From the NCBI RefSeq assembly GCF_004135205.1, contig NZ_CP035490.1, positions 1,426,001 through 1,490,000 on the forward strand: a stretch of DNA of 64,000 nt. Reading direction: 5' to 3'. The notes beneath the pieces are model-generated. The model was not told the DNA's origin. It saw only the letters and a list, made by a program, of their open reading frames with translations, and searched no databases. This DNA is from Hahella sp. KA22 (GTDB lineage Bacteria > Pseudomonadota > Gammaproteobacteria > Pseudomonadales > Oleiphilaceae). The first letter of the stretch is position 1. Every line of letters begins with the position of its first letter. Shown here in pieces: positions 1-7,352 of this stretch. The position numbers were made by a program, and so were the translations under genes.

Positions 1-1
1 C

Positions 2-919
2 GGTGAAGTCAGAGAAGCGGAAGGCTATCGCCCCGGTTGCGCTTCATTCCCCATCCTGTATTGCGTCAGTCTGATTCGTACTGGGCCGGATCGGGAGTAC
101 TTGCTGACGGTTCACGACGTCAGTGAACTGAAAGCGGCGCAGGCGTCTTTGCTGCAGGCCAACGAAGAGCTTGAAGCGAGGGTGGAGGAGCGTACCCAGG
201 CGCTGCGTACGACTCAGGAAGCATTGATGCAGGAGCGCAAACTGGCGGCGATGGGGCGGATGTCCGCCGCCATTGCCCATGAGCTGAACCAGCCGCTGAC
301 GGCGTTGGTCAGCTATGTGGCCATGGGACGGTTGTATCTAGAGCAGGAACAAAAAGACAAAAGCGCCGCTACTCTGGATAAAATGGATGCGCTGGTGCAA
401 CGCATCGCCAGAATTTCCTCACAGCTCAAGTCGTTTGCCGGCATTCGCTCCGTCGACATACGGCCAACTGCTTTGCAGGCGGTCATGCGTTATGTGGAGG
501 AGGTGCTGGAGCATAAACTCAGTCAGCAGCGGTCTATCATTCGTACACAGATTCCCGAAGGACTTCAGGTCATTGCGGATCAGCATATGCTGGAGCAAGT
601 GATGATCAACTTGCTTGATAACGCCATTGCTGCGGTGAAGTCCGCCGTGCAACCGGAAATTTTCGTTGCGGCGGAGCCACGCGGCGATAAGGTTATGATA
701 TCTGTTCGCGACAATGGCGAAGGGATGGATGAAGAGCGCATGCGACATCTGTTCGATCCGTTCTTCACCACCAAGACAGGAAGTGAGGGGTTGGGCCTGG
801 GATTGGCGATCAGTTATAACCTGCTGCAGGACATGCATGGGGAGATAACCGTTACCAGTACACCGGGTGAAGGCAGCGAATTCACCCTTAGCTTACCGGC
901 AGTAAAACAACATGACTAA
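2..919 (+). CDS. Sensor histidine kinase, DctB-like, 5' truncated by window edge
   Basis: The reading frame is open from the first bases of the window, so only the C-terminal part of a sensor kinase is present. It begins in what looks like the end of a PAS-type sensor region (ending in HDVSELK), passes through a coiled coil, and then has a HisKA domain with the phospho-accepting His in AIAHELNQPL (codon at 278-280). The ATPase part shows the N box (INLLDNA), G1 (DNGEGMD), the F box (DPFFTTK) and G2 (GLGLGLAIS). AHELNQPL is typical of DctB/FixL-type kinases. The stop overlaps the start of the NtrC-family regulator, so the two form a two-component pair. The signal sensed is unknown because the sensor part lies outside the window. 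Confidence 0.93.
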   Translation, partial: GEVREAEGYRPGCASFPILYCVSLIRTGPDREYLLTVHDVSELKAAQASLLQANEELEARVEERTQALRTTQEALMQERKLAAMGRMSAAIAHELNQPLTALVSYVAMGRLYLEQEQKDKSAATLDKMDALVQRIARISSQLKSFAGIRSVDIRPTALQAVMRYVEEVLEHKLSQQRSIIRTQIPEGLQVIADQHMLEQVMINLLDNAIAAVKSAVQPEIFVAAEPRGDKVMISVRDNGEGMDEERMRHLFDPFFTTKTGSEGLGLGLAISYNLLQDMHGEITVTSTPGEGSEFTLSLPAVKQHD

Positions 920-2270
920 ATTGGTTTATATCATCGACGACGATAGCTCCGTCAGGGAAGCGTTGGAAGAGTGGCTGGCGCTGGCTGGCCTGGAGGCCAG
1001 GGGGTGGGCGTCCGCCGAAGCAGCCTTGCAGACCATTGATGAGCACTTCGCCGGTGTGGTGGTGTCTGACGTCAAAATGCCTGGTATGGACGGCATGGCG
1101 CTACTGCAGAAAATGCCGAAAAATATTCCTGTGCTGCTGATTACCGGCCATGGCGATATCGCCATGGCGGTTGAGGCGATGAAACAGGGCGCTTATGACT
1201 TTATCGAAAAGCCGTTTCAGCCCACTCATCTGGTGGATGCTATCAAACGGGCCTGCCGGCAGCGTTCTTTGTTATTGGAGAATGAGCGTTTACGCAAAGC
1301 ATTGGCGTCGCAGCAGGGGCTGGAATCGATTCTTATCGGGGACTCGCCGGGCATCAAACGACTGCGTCGACATGTCCATGAACTGGCGCAGTTGGATGTG
1401 GACGTGTTGATCCATGGTGAAACCGGCGTCGGCAAAGAGCTGGTGGCTCGATGCTTACATGACTTCGGCAAGCGCGTGAAACACCCTTTTGTCGCCCTGA
1501 ATGTGGCGGCGATTCCAGAAAACCTGTTTGAAAGTGAATTGTTTGGGCATACCGCGGGCGCCTTCACTGGCGCGCAGAAAGCTCAGGCGGGTAAGTTCGA
1601 ATACGCCAACAAGGGCACGCTGTTTCTGGATGAAGTGGAAAGCATGCCGCTGCATTTTCAGGTGAAGGTGCTGCGCGCTCTGCAGGAACGGGAAGTGGTT
1701 CGGCTTGGTTCGCATCAGGCGGTGGCGCTGGATGTGCGTGTGGTGGCGGCGACCAAGGAGGACCTGAAAAAAGCGGGGGATGAAGGCCGTTTCCGCAGTG
1801 ACCTTTATTACCGGTTGATGGTGGCGGAGTTGCGCATTCCTCCGTTACGGGAGCGACGTGAGGATATTGCATTATTGTTCGCGCATTTCCTGAAGCTGGC
1901 GGCGCAAAAACACGGTAAAGAGGCGCCCGAACTGCGCGGCGATGACTGGATCGCCCTCGAAGGCCATAACTGGCCAGGCAATGTGCGGGAACTCAAGAAT
2001 CTGGCCGAGCGCTATCTTTTACGCAGCCAGTTCAGCGACGAATCCATCCGGGAGGTGCTCTCCGGCGAAAAACTGGACTCGTCCAGCCCGTCGGACCAAT
2101 CTCTGGCGTCCCGCGTTGCGGAATATGAAAAAGCAGTTATCAGCGCGGAACTGACCGCTCAAAAAGGCAATATCAACCAGGTGATGGAAGAACTGGACCT
2201 GCCCCGCCGCACACTGAATCAGAAGATGCAGCGTTATGGACTGCGGCGGGAGGATTTTTTGGGAGGGTAA
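912..2270 (+). CDS. Sigma-54-dependent response regulator, DctD/NtrC family
   Basis: A 452-residue activator with the full NtrC-family layout. The receiver domain is at about 1-120 with phospho-acceptor D53 in VVVSDVKMPGMDG. The AAA+ domain is at about 140-380, with Walker A GETGVGKE and the sigma-54 contact loop GAFTGA. A Fis-type helix-turn-helix lies at the C-terminus (QVMEELDLPRRTLNQKMQ). It overlaps the upstream kinase gene by 8 bases. DctD-type regulators commonly control organic-acid uptake. A strong -24/-12 promoter with two upstream inverted repeats precedes the TAXI-TRAP genes about 4 kb downstream, so that transporter is its likely target (inference). Confidence 0.95.
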   Translation: MTKLVYIIDDDSSVREALEEWLALAGLEARGWASAEAALQTIDEHFAGVVVSDVKMPGMDGMALLQKMPKNIPVLLITGHGDIAMAVEAMKQGAYDFIEKPFQPTHLVDAIKRACRQRSLLLENERLRKALASQQGLESILIGDSPGIKRLRRHVHELAQLDVDVLIHGETGVGKELVARCLHDFGKRVKHPFVALNVAAIPENLFESELFGHTAGAFTGAQKAQAGKFEYANKGTLFLDEVESMPLHFQVKVLRALQEREVVRLGSHQAVALDVRVVAATKEDLKKAGDEGRFRSDLYYRLMVAELRIPPLRERREDIALLFAHFLKLAAQKHGKEAPELRGDDWIALEGHNWPGNVRELKNLAERYLLRSQFSDESIREVLSGEKLDSSSPSDQSLASRVAEYEKAVISAELTAQKGNINQVMEELDLPRRTLNQKMQRYGLRREDFLGG

Positions 2271-2285
2271 GCGGACTCGGCAAGA

Positions 2286-2672
2286 TCAGTTGTCGATATC
2301 CACCCACTTTTTACGCCACTCATGCGGCGCAAAGTCATCTGGCCAGTACTCAACCTGCTTGACGATCAAACCGTCTCGAACAGTACTGAAGGTGAGGGCG
2401 CGTCCTGTTATCACACCATCCGTAACAGACACATCCGTCACCACTTGGTCTCCTTCGCTCAGGATGTGATTAAGCGTAAAACGCCACTCGCCCTGTGCGG
2501 GATAATGGGCGTTGATCAGAACAAAATTCTCACGCCCCCGAATGACTTCCCCAGATTGCGGCCAATGGCAGACATAATCCTCTGACAACATCTCGCTGGC
2601 CTTGTGGAAGTCATTGGTTTGCATGAGCTGCCAGTACCTTTCAAGGGTAGACTTGGGCTCCATATTACTCAC
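2286..2672 (-). CDS. SnoaL/NTF2-like small protein
   Basis: A 128-residue protein with the look of the SnoaL-like NTF2 fold: an N-terminal helix (TLERYWQLMQTNDF), then ASEMLSEDYVCHWP and a strand-rich C-terminal half ending in KQVEYWPDDFAPHEWR. Such proteins are small cone-shaped domains used as polyketide cyclases, isomerases or orphan binding domains, and the sequence does not say which. The longest start is GTG at 2672; an in-frame ATG at 2663 gives a protein three residues shorter. Its 3' end faces the NtrC-type gene only 15 bases away, and its neighbours do not suggest a pathway. Confidence 0.75.
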   Translation of the reverse strand: MSNMEPKSTLERYWQLMQTNDFHKASEMLSEDYVCHWPQSGEVIRGRENFVLINAHYPAQGEWRFTLNHILSEGDQVVTDVSVTDGVITGRALTFSTVRDGLIVKQVEYWPDDFAPHEWRKKWVDIDN

Positions 2673-2702
2673 TTGAAAAATTAGCTTTACATAGTTATAT
2701 GA

Positions 2703-2933
2703 CTAAGAAACTGTATAATTAACTTCAACTCCCCCACCTATAACAGCAAGTACTATACTGCCTAACATTAAGTAAAGGGGGGTTCTCATTTCAGGTTCAT
2801 AAATAGCGAATATGCCTTGTGCTATAGGCGGAAAAAAGAAGTTTAGCAAAAGGCATACGAATGATACTTGAAATCCTTTTATTAACGACATTATGTAGCC
2901 AATAATGAAAATAATTGCTGCGATTGTTTCCAT
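2703..2933 (-). CDS. Small two-helix membrane protein, unknown
   Basis: A 76-residue, strongly hydrophobic protein with two or three membrane segments (about 3-17, 23-45 and 52-68) and very few charges. I do not recognise a family, though the arrangement resembles small YqaE/Pmp3-like or DUF-type membrane proteins. The ribosome binding site is weak. It lies in a run of small minus-strand genes between 2.3 and 6.0 kb whose base composition is more AT-rich here than in the flanking transport genes. Function unknown. Confidence 0.55.
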   Translation of the reverse strand: METIAAIIFIIGYIMSLIKGFQVSFVCLLLNFFFPPIAQGIFAIYEPEMRTPLYLMLGSIVLAVIGGGVEVNYTVS

Positions 2934-3022
2934 GGTGTTTACTGCGACTCATGTAATTTAGGTGATACTGGTTTTTTCTCAAATGTTTTGGCGTGTGAGG
3001 ATAATGATAATATATCCCACCA

Positions 3023-3373
3023 TTACTTAGGAGGAACTATACAGTCCATCATCCTCATTCCATACTTGCGAAAATCCTCTTTGCTGCCAATCATGTCCGG
3101 CATATCCTTTCCGATGCGGCTTCTACACATACTTTCAAAGCTCTTTGCGCGCTCCATACAGCTTGCATAATTTGGTGAGTGCTCATCCATGTTGTTGACT
3201 TCTAGACAAAGTCCTTCTTTCTGTGCAGACATCAAGTCAAGCAGTTCTTCTTTAGTTACGGGGTTCTCTGCAAGATTGCTGAAGCGGTTAGGGTGAGGCT
3301 GCGTAGAGGCTTGATTGTTATGCCAATAATAATATCCGGCCGCGATAGTTAGAATGGCAAGAAGGTACTTCAT
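3023..3373 (-). CDS. Small exported or anchored Cys-containing protein, unknown
   Basis: A 116-residue protein with an N-terminal hydrophobic segment (MKYLLAILTIAAGYYYW) that could be an uncleaved signal anchor, followed by a polar region with four cysteines (GLCLEV, YASCME, ESMCRS, MMDCIV) that could form two disulfides in the periplasm. An AGGA ribosome binding site lies 8 bases before the ATG, which supports the start. No family is recognised. It is one of several short minus-strand genes in this stretch. Confidence 0.6.
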   Translation of the reverse strand: MKYLLAILTIAAGYYYWHNNQASTQPHPNRFSNLAENPVTKEELLDLMSAQKEGLCLEVNNMDEHSPNYASCMERAKSFESMCRSRIGKDMPDMIGSKEDFRKYGMRMMDCIVPPK

Positions 3374-3724
3374 ATATGAATCCTGGTACTACAATGCTAT
3401 AAAAATAAAAGATTTAGCGAACACGGGGTACTATCAAAGATGGTGGTGCGAGAAGAGAGATGTATGAGGGCTAACTCATGGAATCCTGCATGCCAACGCA
3501 TCCGTGCCAAGTTGTCAGCATTATAAGTATCAGAACCTGGAAGGCAATATTCTGTCGAGATAATGACCGAATTATGTTGCAGTAAACGGGATGAACTGTG
3601 CGCTTGGTCTCAACATGGCGTTGCCTACAGGGCTGCGTTTAACGCTATTCTGAATGTATCTCGTTATCTATGCACTTTCGAATTTGATGTCCATAAGGAA
3701 CCGGGGTATCACGCGAATTTCAGA
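3374..3724. other. Intergenic stretch, nothing supported
   Basis: About 350 bases between two minus-strand genes. The only open frame (3563 onward, plus strand) has Cys-rich, irregular composition and runs into the antisense of the next membrane protein gene, so I do not believe it codes. I see no convincing terminator, repeat or RNA element. The 5' part must contain the promoter of the 116-residue gene. Confidence 0.5.
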
Positions 3725-4186
3725 TCAGCCCCTTCTGAGAGTCGTGCTCCTGATTCCACGCTTTTTTCGAGTAAGCATAATCAGGAAACAAGCCGCAATA
3801 ACTAACAATCCGAACTTCAGGCTAAACAAAATAGACACGCCTATCCCAAAAACAATGGAGGCGCCGGCATATACCGGACTTTCCTGTCTTCGTCTCGCCA
3901 GGAACGCAAAAAGTATGGCGGCGAGGGCGCATGAAAACGCTATGCCGTAATTGATCTGTACGGCTAACTCTTCGGTAAGTGAAAAGCCGCCAGCGATAAA
4001 AGCAGGCTCCGCGACAGGAGGCGCGATAGAGAATGCAGACAAAATATGGGCGTAGAACTGTGCGAAGAAAACATCATACTGTTCGTTAATAGACCAATAA
4101 TATTGGGTGACTCCCAGCAGAAGTACGCCTAGCGCGGCGAGAATTACGCCTGTTCCGGCTATCTTGCTGTGTCTATTTGGCTGCAT
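3725..4186 (-). CDS. Four-helix membrane protein, unknown
   Basis: A 153-residue protein with a short basic N-terminus (MQPNRHSK), a first membrane segment (GTGVILAALGVLLLGVTQYYW), a central loop, then three further hydrophobic segments (about 78-94, 104-117, 122-139) and a basic tail (TRKKRGIRSTTLRRG). This fits an inner membrane protein with a cytoplasmic C-terminus by the positive-inside rule. I do not recognise the family. The next gene downstream on the same strand is again a short unrecognised protein. Confidence 0.6.
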   Translation of the reverse strand: MQPNRHSKIAGTGVILAALGVLLLGVTQYYWSINEQYDVFFAQFYAHILSAFSIAPPVAEPAFIAGGFSLTEELAVQINYGIAFSCALAAILFAFLARRRQESPVYAGASIVFGIGVSILFSLKFGLLVIAACFLIMLTRKKRGIRSTTLRRG

Positions 4187-4258
4187 ACGTTATCCAATCT
4201 CAATAATTCATCATGGCCACAGCGGATTGTGTGGATCTATCTGCGTAACAAATCCTAC

Positions 4259-4537
4259 TTACTCAGACTTCGTAAACCTGTTTCTTAACGATTTGATATA
4301 TCTAAACAACGCTGATCCCGTCTTAACGAGCACGAGAGCGGCAAGGAGGTTGCCCACCAGAGAAAGAGGACTGACCAGCGTTGTGTGAATCTTTTCAATC
4401 TCGCCAATGGGGATAAGATACCAGTCAATGTCCTCATGGGATGGAAATACCAACGGAAAAGGAAGGCCGTAAGCGGTTCCGCCCATGCAGAATTCCCATG
4501 GAATGGCTGACAAAAGGAGCGTCACTACAAGCGTCAT
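4259..4537 (-). CDS. Small two-helix membrane protein, unknown
   Basis: The open frame extends to 4648, but the first 37 codons look like untranslated leader in composition. The ATG at 4537 gives a 92-residue protein that begins with a hydrophobic segment (MTLVVTLLLSAIPWEF), has a loop with EDIDWYLIPIGEIEKIH, a second membrane segment (LSLVGNLLAALVLVKTG) and a basic tail. An AGG about 9 bases upstream could serve as ribosome binding site. No family recognised. The start is uncertain. Confidence 0.5.
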   Translation of the reverse strand: MTLVVTLLLSAIPWEFCMGGTAYGLPFPLVFPSHEDIDWYLIPIGEIEKIHTTLVSPLSLVGNLLAALVLVKTGSALFRYIKSLRNRFTKSE

Positions 4538-4690
4538 TTGTAATGGCCTGGATATGCGCACTGGCGATGTGTCCTGATGTGAAGATGCAAGGCGGGCATT
4601 ATCGGGGCGGTCAAGCTGGTGTGCAACCAGGCGCGCGGCGCGATCCACGCCATAAATTGAATGGGATGGATCGCGTGGTGATAAAGTCGC

Positions 4691-5275
4691 TTAGAACGTG
4701 ACGGCGCGTTCGTTCATGGGATACAGCGCGCCTTTATCGATGATGGCGACGCGGGTGGGACTAACGGAGAAAGCGCCTTGATAGCCGGTCACCTTAACCT
4801 TGGGAAAGCTCTGCTTCATCGCGTCTTTCAAGCGGCTGGCCCAGGGCGCCATTTGCCCTTCGTAACCGCCGCCGCAGGCGCAAACGTGCAGGTTGACAAA
4901 GGTGCTGGGCAGCCCTTCTTTGGTCAGCGTGGAGGTGAGCTGATCCGGCGTATAACTTTTCCACTCGCCGCCTTCCCAGGTGTCGTTGCCGTTAACGTTG
5001 ACTCTTTTCTGTTTGTTTTTCCCCATGTTGCGCTCCGAGCCGATGGTCAGAGCGTCAGCGGCTCCAGTGCCGTGGGTGACGACATAGAGCGTGTCGTCCT
5101 TGGTGAGCTTACTGAGACACTTGTCAATCCAGCGATACATCGCTTTGCCTTTGCCTGAAACGCACTTGTTGGCCAGTATCTGATTGACTGGGATGCCCTT
5201 CGCTTTCGCGAATCTCTCCGCGAATTCGCTCATTTCGTCACTGTTTACAGGGATATAGATGTATTCACTTGCCAT
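4691..5275 (-). CDS. Candidate clan CD-like (caspase fold) His-Cys protein
   Basis: The ATG at 5275 has AAGG nine bases upstream and gives 194 residues; the longer frame to 5401 is less likely. The protein has a hydrophobic strand ending in His-Gly (DTLYVVTHGTG, H68) and a second hydrophobic strand ending in Cys (TFVNLHVCACGGG, C132/C134). This hhhHG ... hhhC order and the roughly 65-residue spacing are the signature of clan CD cysteine peptidases (caspases, CHAT, C80). The C-terminal part (KVKVTGYQGAFSVSPTR) could form further sheet strands. No signal peptide and no regulatory or repeat domain is fused. Family assignment is my inference from the motif pattern; substrate unknown. Confidence 0.6.
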   Translation of the reverse strand: MASEYIYIPVNSDEMSEFAERFAKAKGIPVNQILANKCVSGKGKAMYRWIDKCLSKLTKDDTLYVVTHGTGAADALTIGSERNMGKNKQKRVNVNGNDTWEGGEWKSYTPDQLTSTLTKEGLPSTFVNLHVCACGGGYEGQMAPWASRLKDAMKQSFPKVKVTGYQGAFSVSPTRVAIIDKGALYPMNERAVTF

Positions 5276-5408
5276 GGTGTTAGCCTTCTTGGTGATGATT
5301 GCGTCGCCGCTCAGAATTAGTGATAGATATTCATAACTCTGAAAGCGCTCACCTATTAGGAAGGCCGTCGCCTGAAATAAGGAAAGAATGTGCAAATGCA
5401 AGAGGTGC

Positions 5409-5627
5409 TTAAGGCTTCTGTTTCGCCAGCTCTTTTCTGCGCCTTTCGTAATCGTCGTAACTCTCGTTCGCCTGCCTCATGCAGGCTTCATACTGCGATT
5501 GTTCAATGTACTTTTCGCACTGTTGTCTCTGGTTTTCCCGCATTGCGTAATAGGCCTGCTCGGTCGAGCAGGACTGGGCTAGCAGTGCGCCGCTGACGAT
5601 AAGCAGAAGTTGGGTGGCTCTATGCAT
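5409..5627 (-). CDS. Small lipoprotein, unknown function
   Basis: A 72-residue protein with a signal peptide ending in an acceptable lipobox (GALLAQSC), then a charged helical region rich in Gln, Glu and Arg (YAMRENQRQQCEKYIEQ) with two further Cys. I prefer the ATG at 5627, two codons inside the longest frame, because GGGAG sits six bases ahead of it. Probably an outer-membrane-anchored small lipoprotein. No functional family recognised. Confidence 0.65.
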   Translation of the reverse strand: MHRATQLLLIVSGALLAQSCSTEQAYYAMRENQRQQCEKYIEQSQYEACMRQANESYDDYERRRKELAKQKP

Positions 5628-5693
5628 GTTCATCTCCCTTTATTTTTGGCCTTGTGACCCAGATTGAGCTTGTCGGATATGACTTCTGGCTCG

Positions 5694-6005
5694 CTAGTTT
5701 TTCGGTCTGTATTTATCCATCACCTGATCAAGTCTGTCGTTGGTGATCTCAGGGTTGGCTTGTTGCAGGCAGGGTAAGAGCACAGATTTATTCATACGCT
5801 CTCTGGCCTTTGTGGGCGTTTGCCCCTGTGGAACCGGGTGGACGTCGTTGAAGCAGGCGACGAATTGGTCCGGTGTTACGCCTAATTCCCGGCTGATATC
5901 AGCGACCGGGCGCTTGGGGTCGTTTTTCAGCATGGGGGCTTCCGCGGCCAGGGTCGGCAATGCGAATAGGCAGAGTGTGAGCGCCAGAATGCGTTGGTTC
6001 GACAT
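5694..6005 (-). CDS. Small periplasmic protein, unknown
   Basis: A 103-residue exported protein. The ATG at 6005 is preceded by GAGGAG at good distance, and the frame extension to 6092 has no such site. A cleavable signal peptide (ILALTLCLFALPTLAAEA) is followed by a compact domain with two cysteines (QFVACFNDVHP and VLLPCLQQANP) and the string RPVADISRELGVTPDQF. I remember similar short exported proteins in other gammaproteobacteria but no function. It is transcribed away from the TRAP transporter promoter region. Confidence 0.65.
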   Translation of the reverse strand: MSNQRILALTLCLFALPTLAAEAPMLKNDPKRPVADISRELGVTPDQFVACFNDVHPVPQGQTPTKARERMNKSVLLPCLQQANPEITNDRLDQVMDKYRPKN

Positions 6006-6099
6006 GGGAAAGGTCTCCTCATTCAACGTTCTATTACAGCTTGTATGCACGGATGGTGTCGCTACGGTTTTCAAGCATAAAGCCACATTCATTGGTCGA

Positions 6100-6150
6100 T
6101 AAGCAAAATTTTGCCTATAAAGTTTTAGCGGTAAGCCAAAATTAGCTTAT
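6100..6150 (+). promoter_or_regulatory. Two upstream inverted repeats, probable activator sites
   Basis: Two 19-base elements at 6100-6118 and 6132-6150 share 15 of 19 bases and have the form TAAGC-N9-GCYTA around an A/T core; the first contains the perfect palindrome GCAAAATTTTGC (6103-6114). Their centres are 32 bases apart, about three helical turns, and they lie roughly 60-115 bases upstream of the -24/-12 promoter. That is the usual position of NtrC/DctD-type enhancer sites. Binding by the regulator at 912-2270 is inference. Confidence 0.6.
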
Positions 6151-6211
6151 GGCGCTTTTTGTATTTTAGTTGGTTTCTTTATAAATCAGTGAGTTGTGCA
6201 AAGGCGGTAAG

Positions 6212-6227
6212 CGGCATGACCTTTGCG
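6212..6227 (+). promoter_or_regulatory. Sigma-54 (-24/-12) promoter of the TAXI-TRAP operon
   Basis: CGGCATGACCTTTGCG matches the consensus TGGCACG-N4-TTGCW closely, with GG at 6213-6214 and GC at 6225-6226, exactly ten bases between them. Transcription would start near 6238, leaving a leader of about 40 bases before the ATG at 6279. The window encodes a matching sigma-54 activator at 912-2270. Confidence 0.7.
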
Positions 6228-6278
6228 AAGCATTTGAACGCCTGTGACTTAAAAAAATAAAACTTTGAGGTATTCAGT

Positions 6279-7292
6279 ATGAATCGGTATATCCGACTAA
6301 TCTCTCTCACTCTTTCCGTTCTGTCTTTTTCTGTGTTCTCTTCCGGCCTGCGCGCCGCCGAGGAGAAGAATTACATCATGGCGACCGCCAGCACAGGAGG
6401 CACTTATTATCCTGTGGGCGTGGCGATCGCCACCCTGACCAAAGTGAAGCTGCAGCCCACCCACAAAATCGGCATCTCCGCCATCAGCTCCGCAGGGTCA
6501 GCGGAAAACATCAAATTGATGCGGGATAACGAAGCGCAGTTTTCCATCTTGCAGGGGCTTTTCGGCAAATATGCGTGGGAAGGCTCCGGTGTGTTCGCCA
6601 ATGAGGGCAAGCAGCGCAATATCCGCTCCATCACCATGCTGTGGCAGAACGTCGAGCATTTCGTGTTGGATAACAAATACGTCAAAACCGGCACCATCAG
6701 CGACTTGGTTAACGCCAAGGGCGAACGCCTGGCTCTGGGCTCCAAGAACTCCGGCACCATTGAGTCCAACCGTACTATCCTGGCTAACTTCGGTCTGGAC
6801 CTGGATAAAGACTTCGACCTGCTATACGCCGGATACGGTCCCAGCAGCCAGGCGCTGCAAGATGGTAAAGTCGTGGGTATGGGCACGCCTGCCGGCGTTC
6901 CGGTGGGTGCGGTGATTAACGCCTTCGCGCAGCGTTCCGACATTACCTTGCTGTCGTTCACGCCAGAGCAAATCCAGCAGGCGGACAATGGCTTTGATCT
7001 GTGGACGCCTTTCACGGTGAAAGCTGGCGTGTATCCTGGCGTGAACAAAGATATCGTTACTATCGCCCAGCCTAACTTCCTGGCGGTGCGTGATGATATT
7101 GATGAGGAAACCGTGTATCTGCTTACCAAAGCAATCTATGAAAATCTGCCTTTCCTGAACAGCATCCATAAAGCCACCAGTGATATGGCGCTGGAGAAAG
7201 CGATCGCAGGCCTGCCAATTCCATTGCACCCTGGCGCGATCCGCTATTACAAAGAACAAGGACTGAATATTCCTGACCGGCTGATGAGATAA
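6279..7292 (+). CDS. TAXI-family TRAP transporter solute-binding protein
   Basis: A 337-residue periplasmic binding protein. The signal peptide is at 1-26, ending LRAAEE, and the mature start IMATASTGGTYYPVG is the hallmark of the TAXI (TRAP-associated extracytoplasmic immunogenic) family. LGSKNSGTIESNR and the two-lobe alternation fit the family, whose members bind glutamate, 2-oxoglutarate or other small carboxylates. The ligand cannot be read from sequence. The gene lies 60 bases upstream of the fused permease and directly behind the sigma-54 promoter. Confidence 0.95.
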   Translation: MNRYIRLISLTLSVLSFSVFSSGLRAAEEKNYIMATASTGGTYYPVGVAIATLTKVKLQPTHKIGISAISSAGSAENIKLMRDNEAQFSILQGLFGKYAWEGSGVFANEGKQRNIRSITMLWQNVEHFVLDNKYVKTGTISDLVNAKGERLALGSKNSGTIESNRTILANFGLDLDKDFDLLYAGYGPSSQALQDGKVVGMGTPAGVPVGAVINAFAQRSDITLLSFTPEQIQQADNGFDLWTPFTVKAGVYPGVNKDIVTIAQPNFLAVRDDIDEETVYLLTKAIYENLPFLNSIHKATSDMALEKAIAGLPIPLHPGAIRYYKEQGLNIPDRLMR

Positions 7293-7352
7293 CAGCCTCC
7301 ATACCTGAGTCACATCGGGGGATGCGTCCCCCGCTTACTTTGGAGATTTGTA

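Noticed and set aside
3563-3805. Plus-strand ORF of 80 codons
   Set aside because: No ribosome site, odd composition, overlaps antisense of a better gene.
6407-7129. 240-codon minus-strand frame
   Set aside because: Shadow of the TAXI binding protein gene, no start site, no domain.
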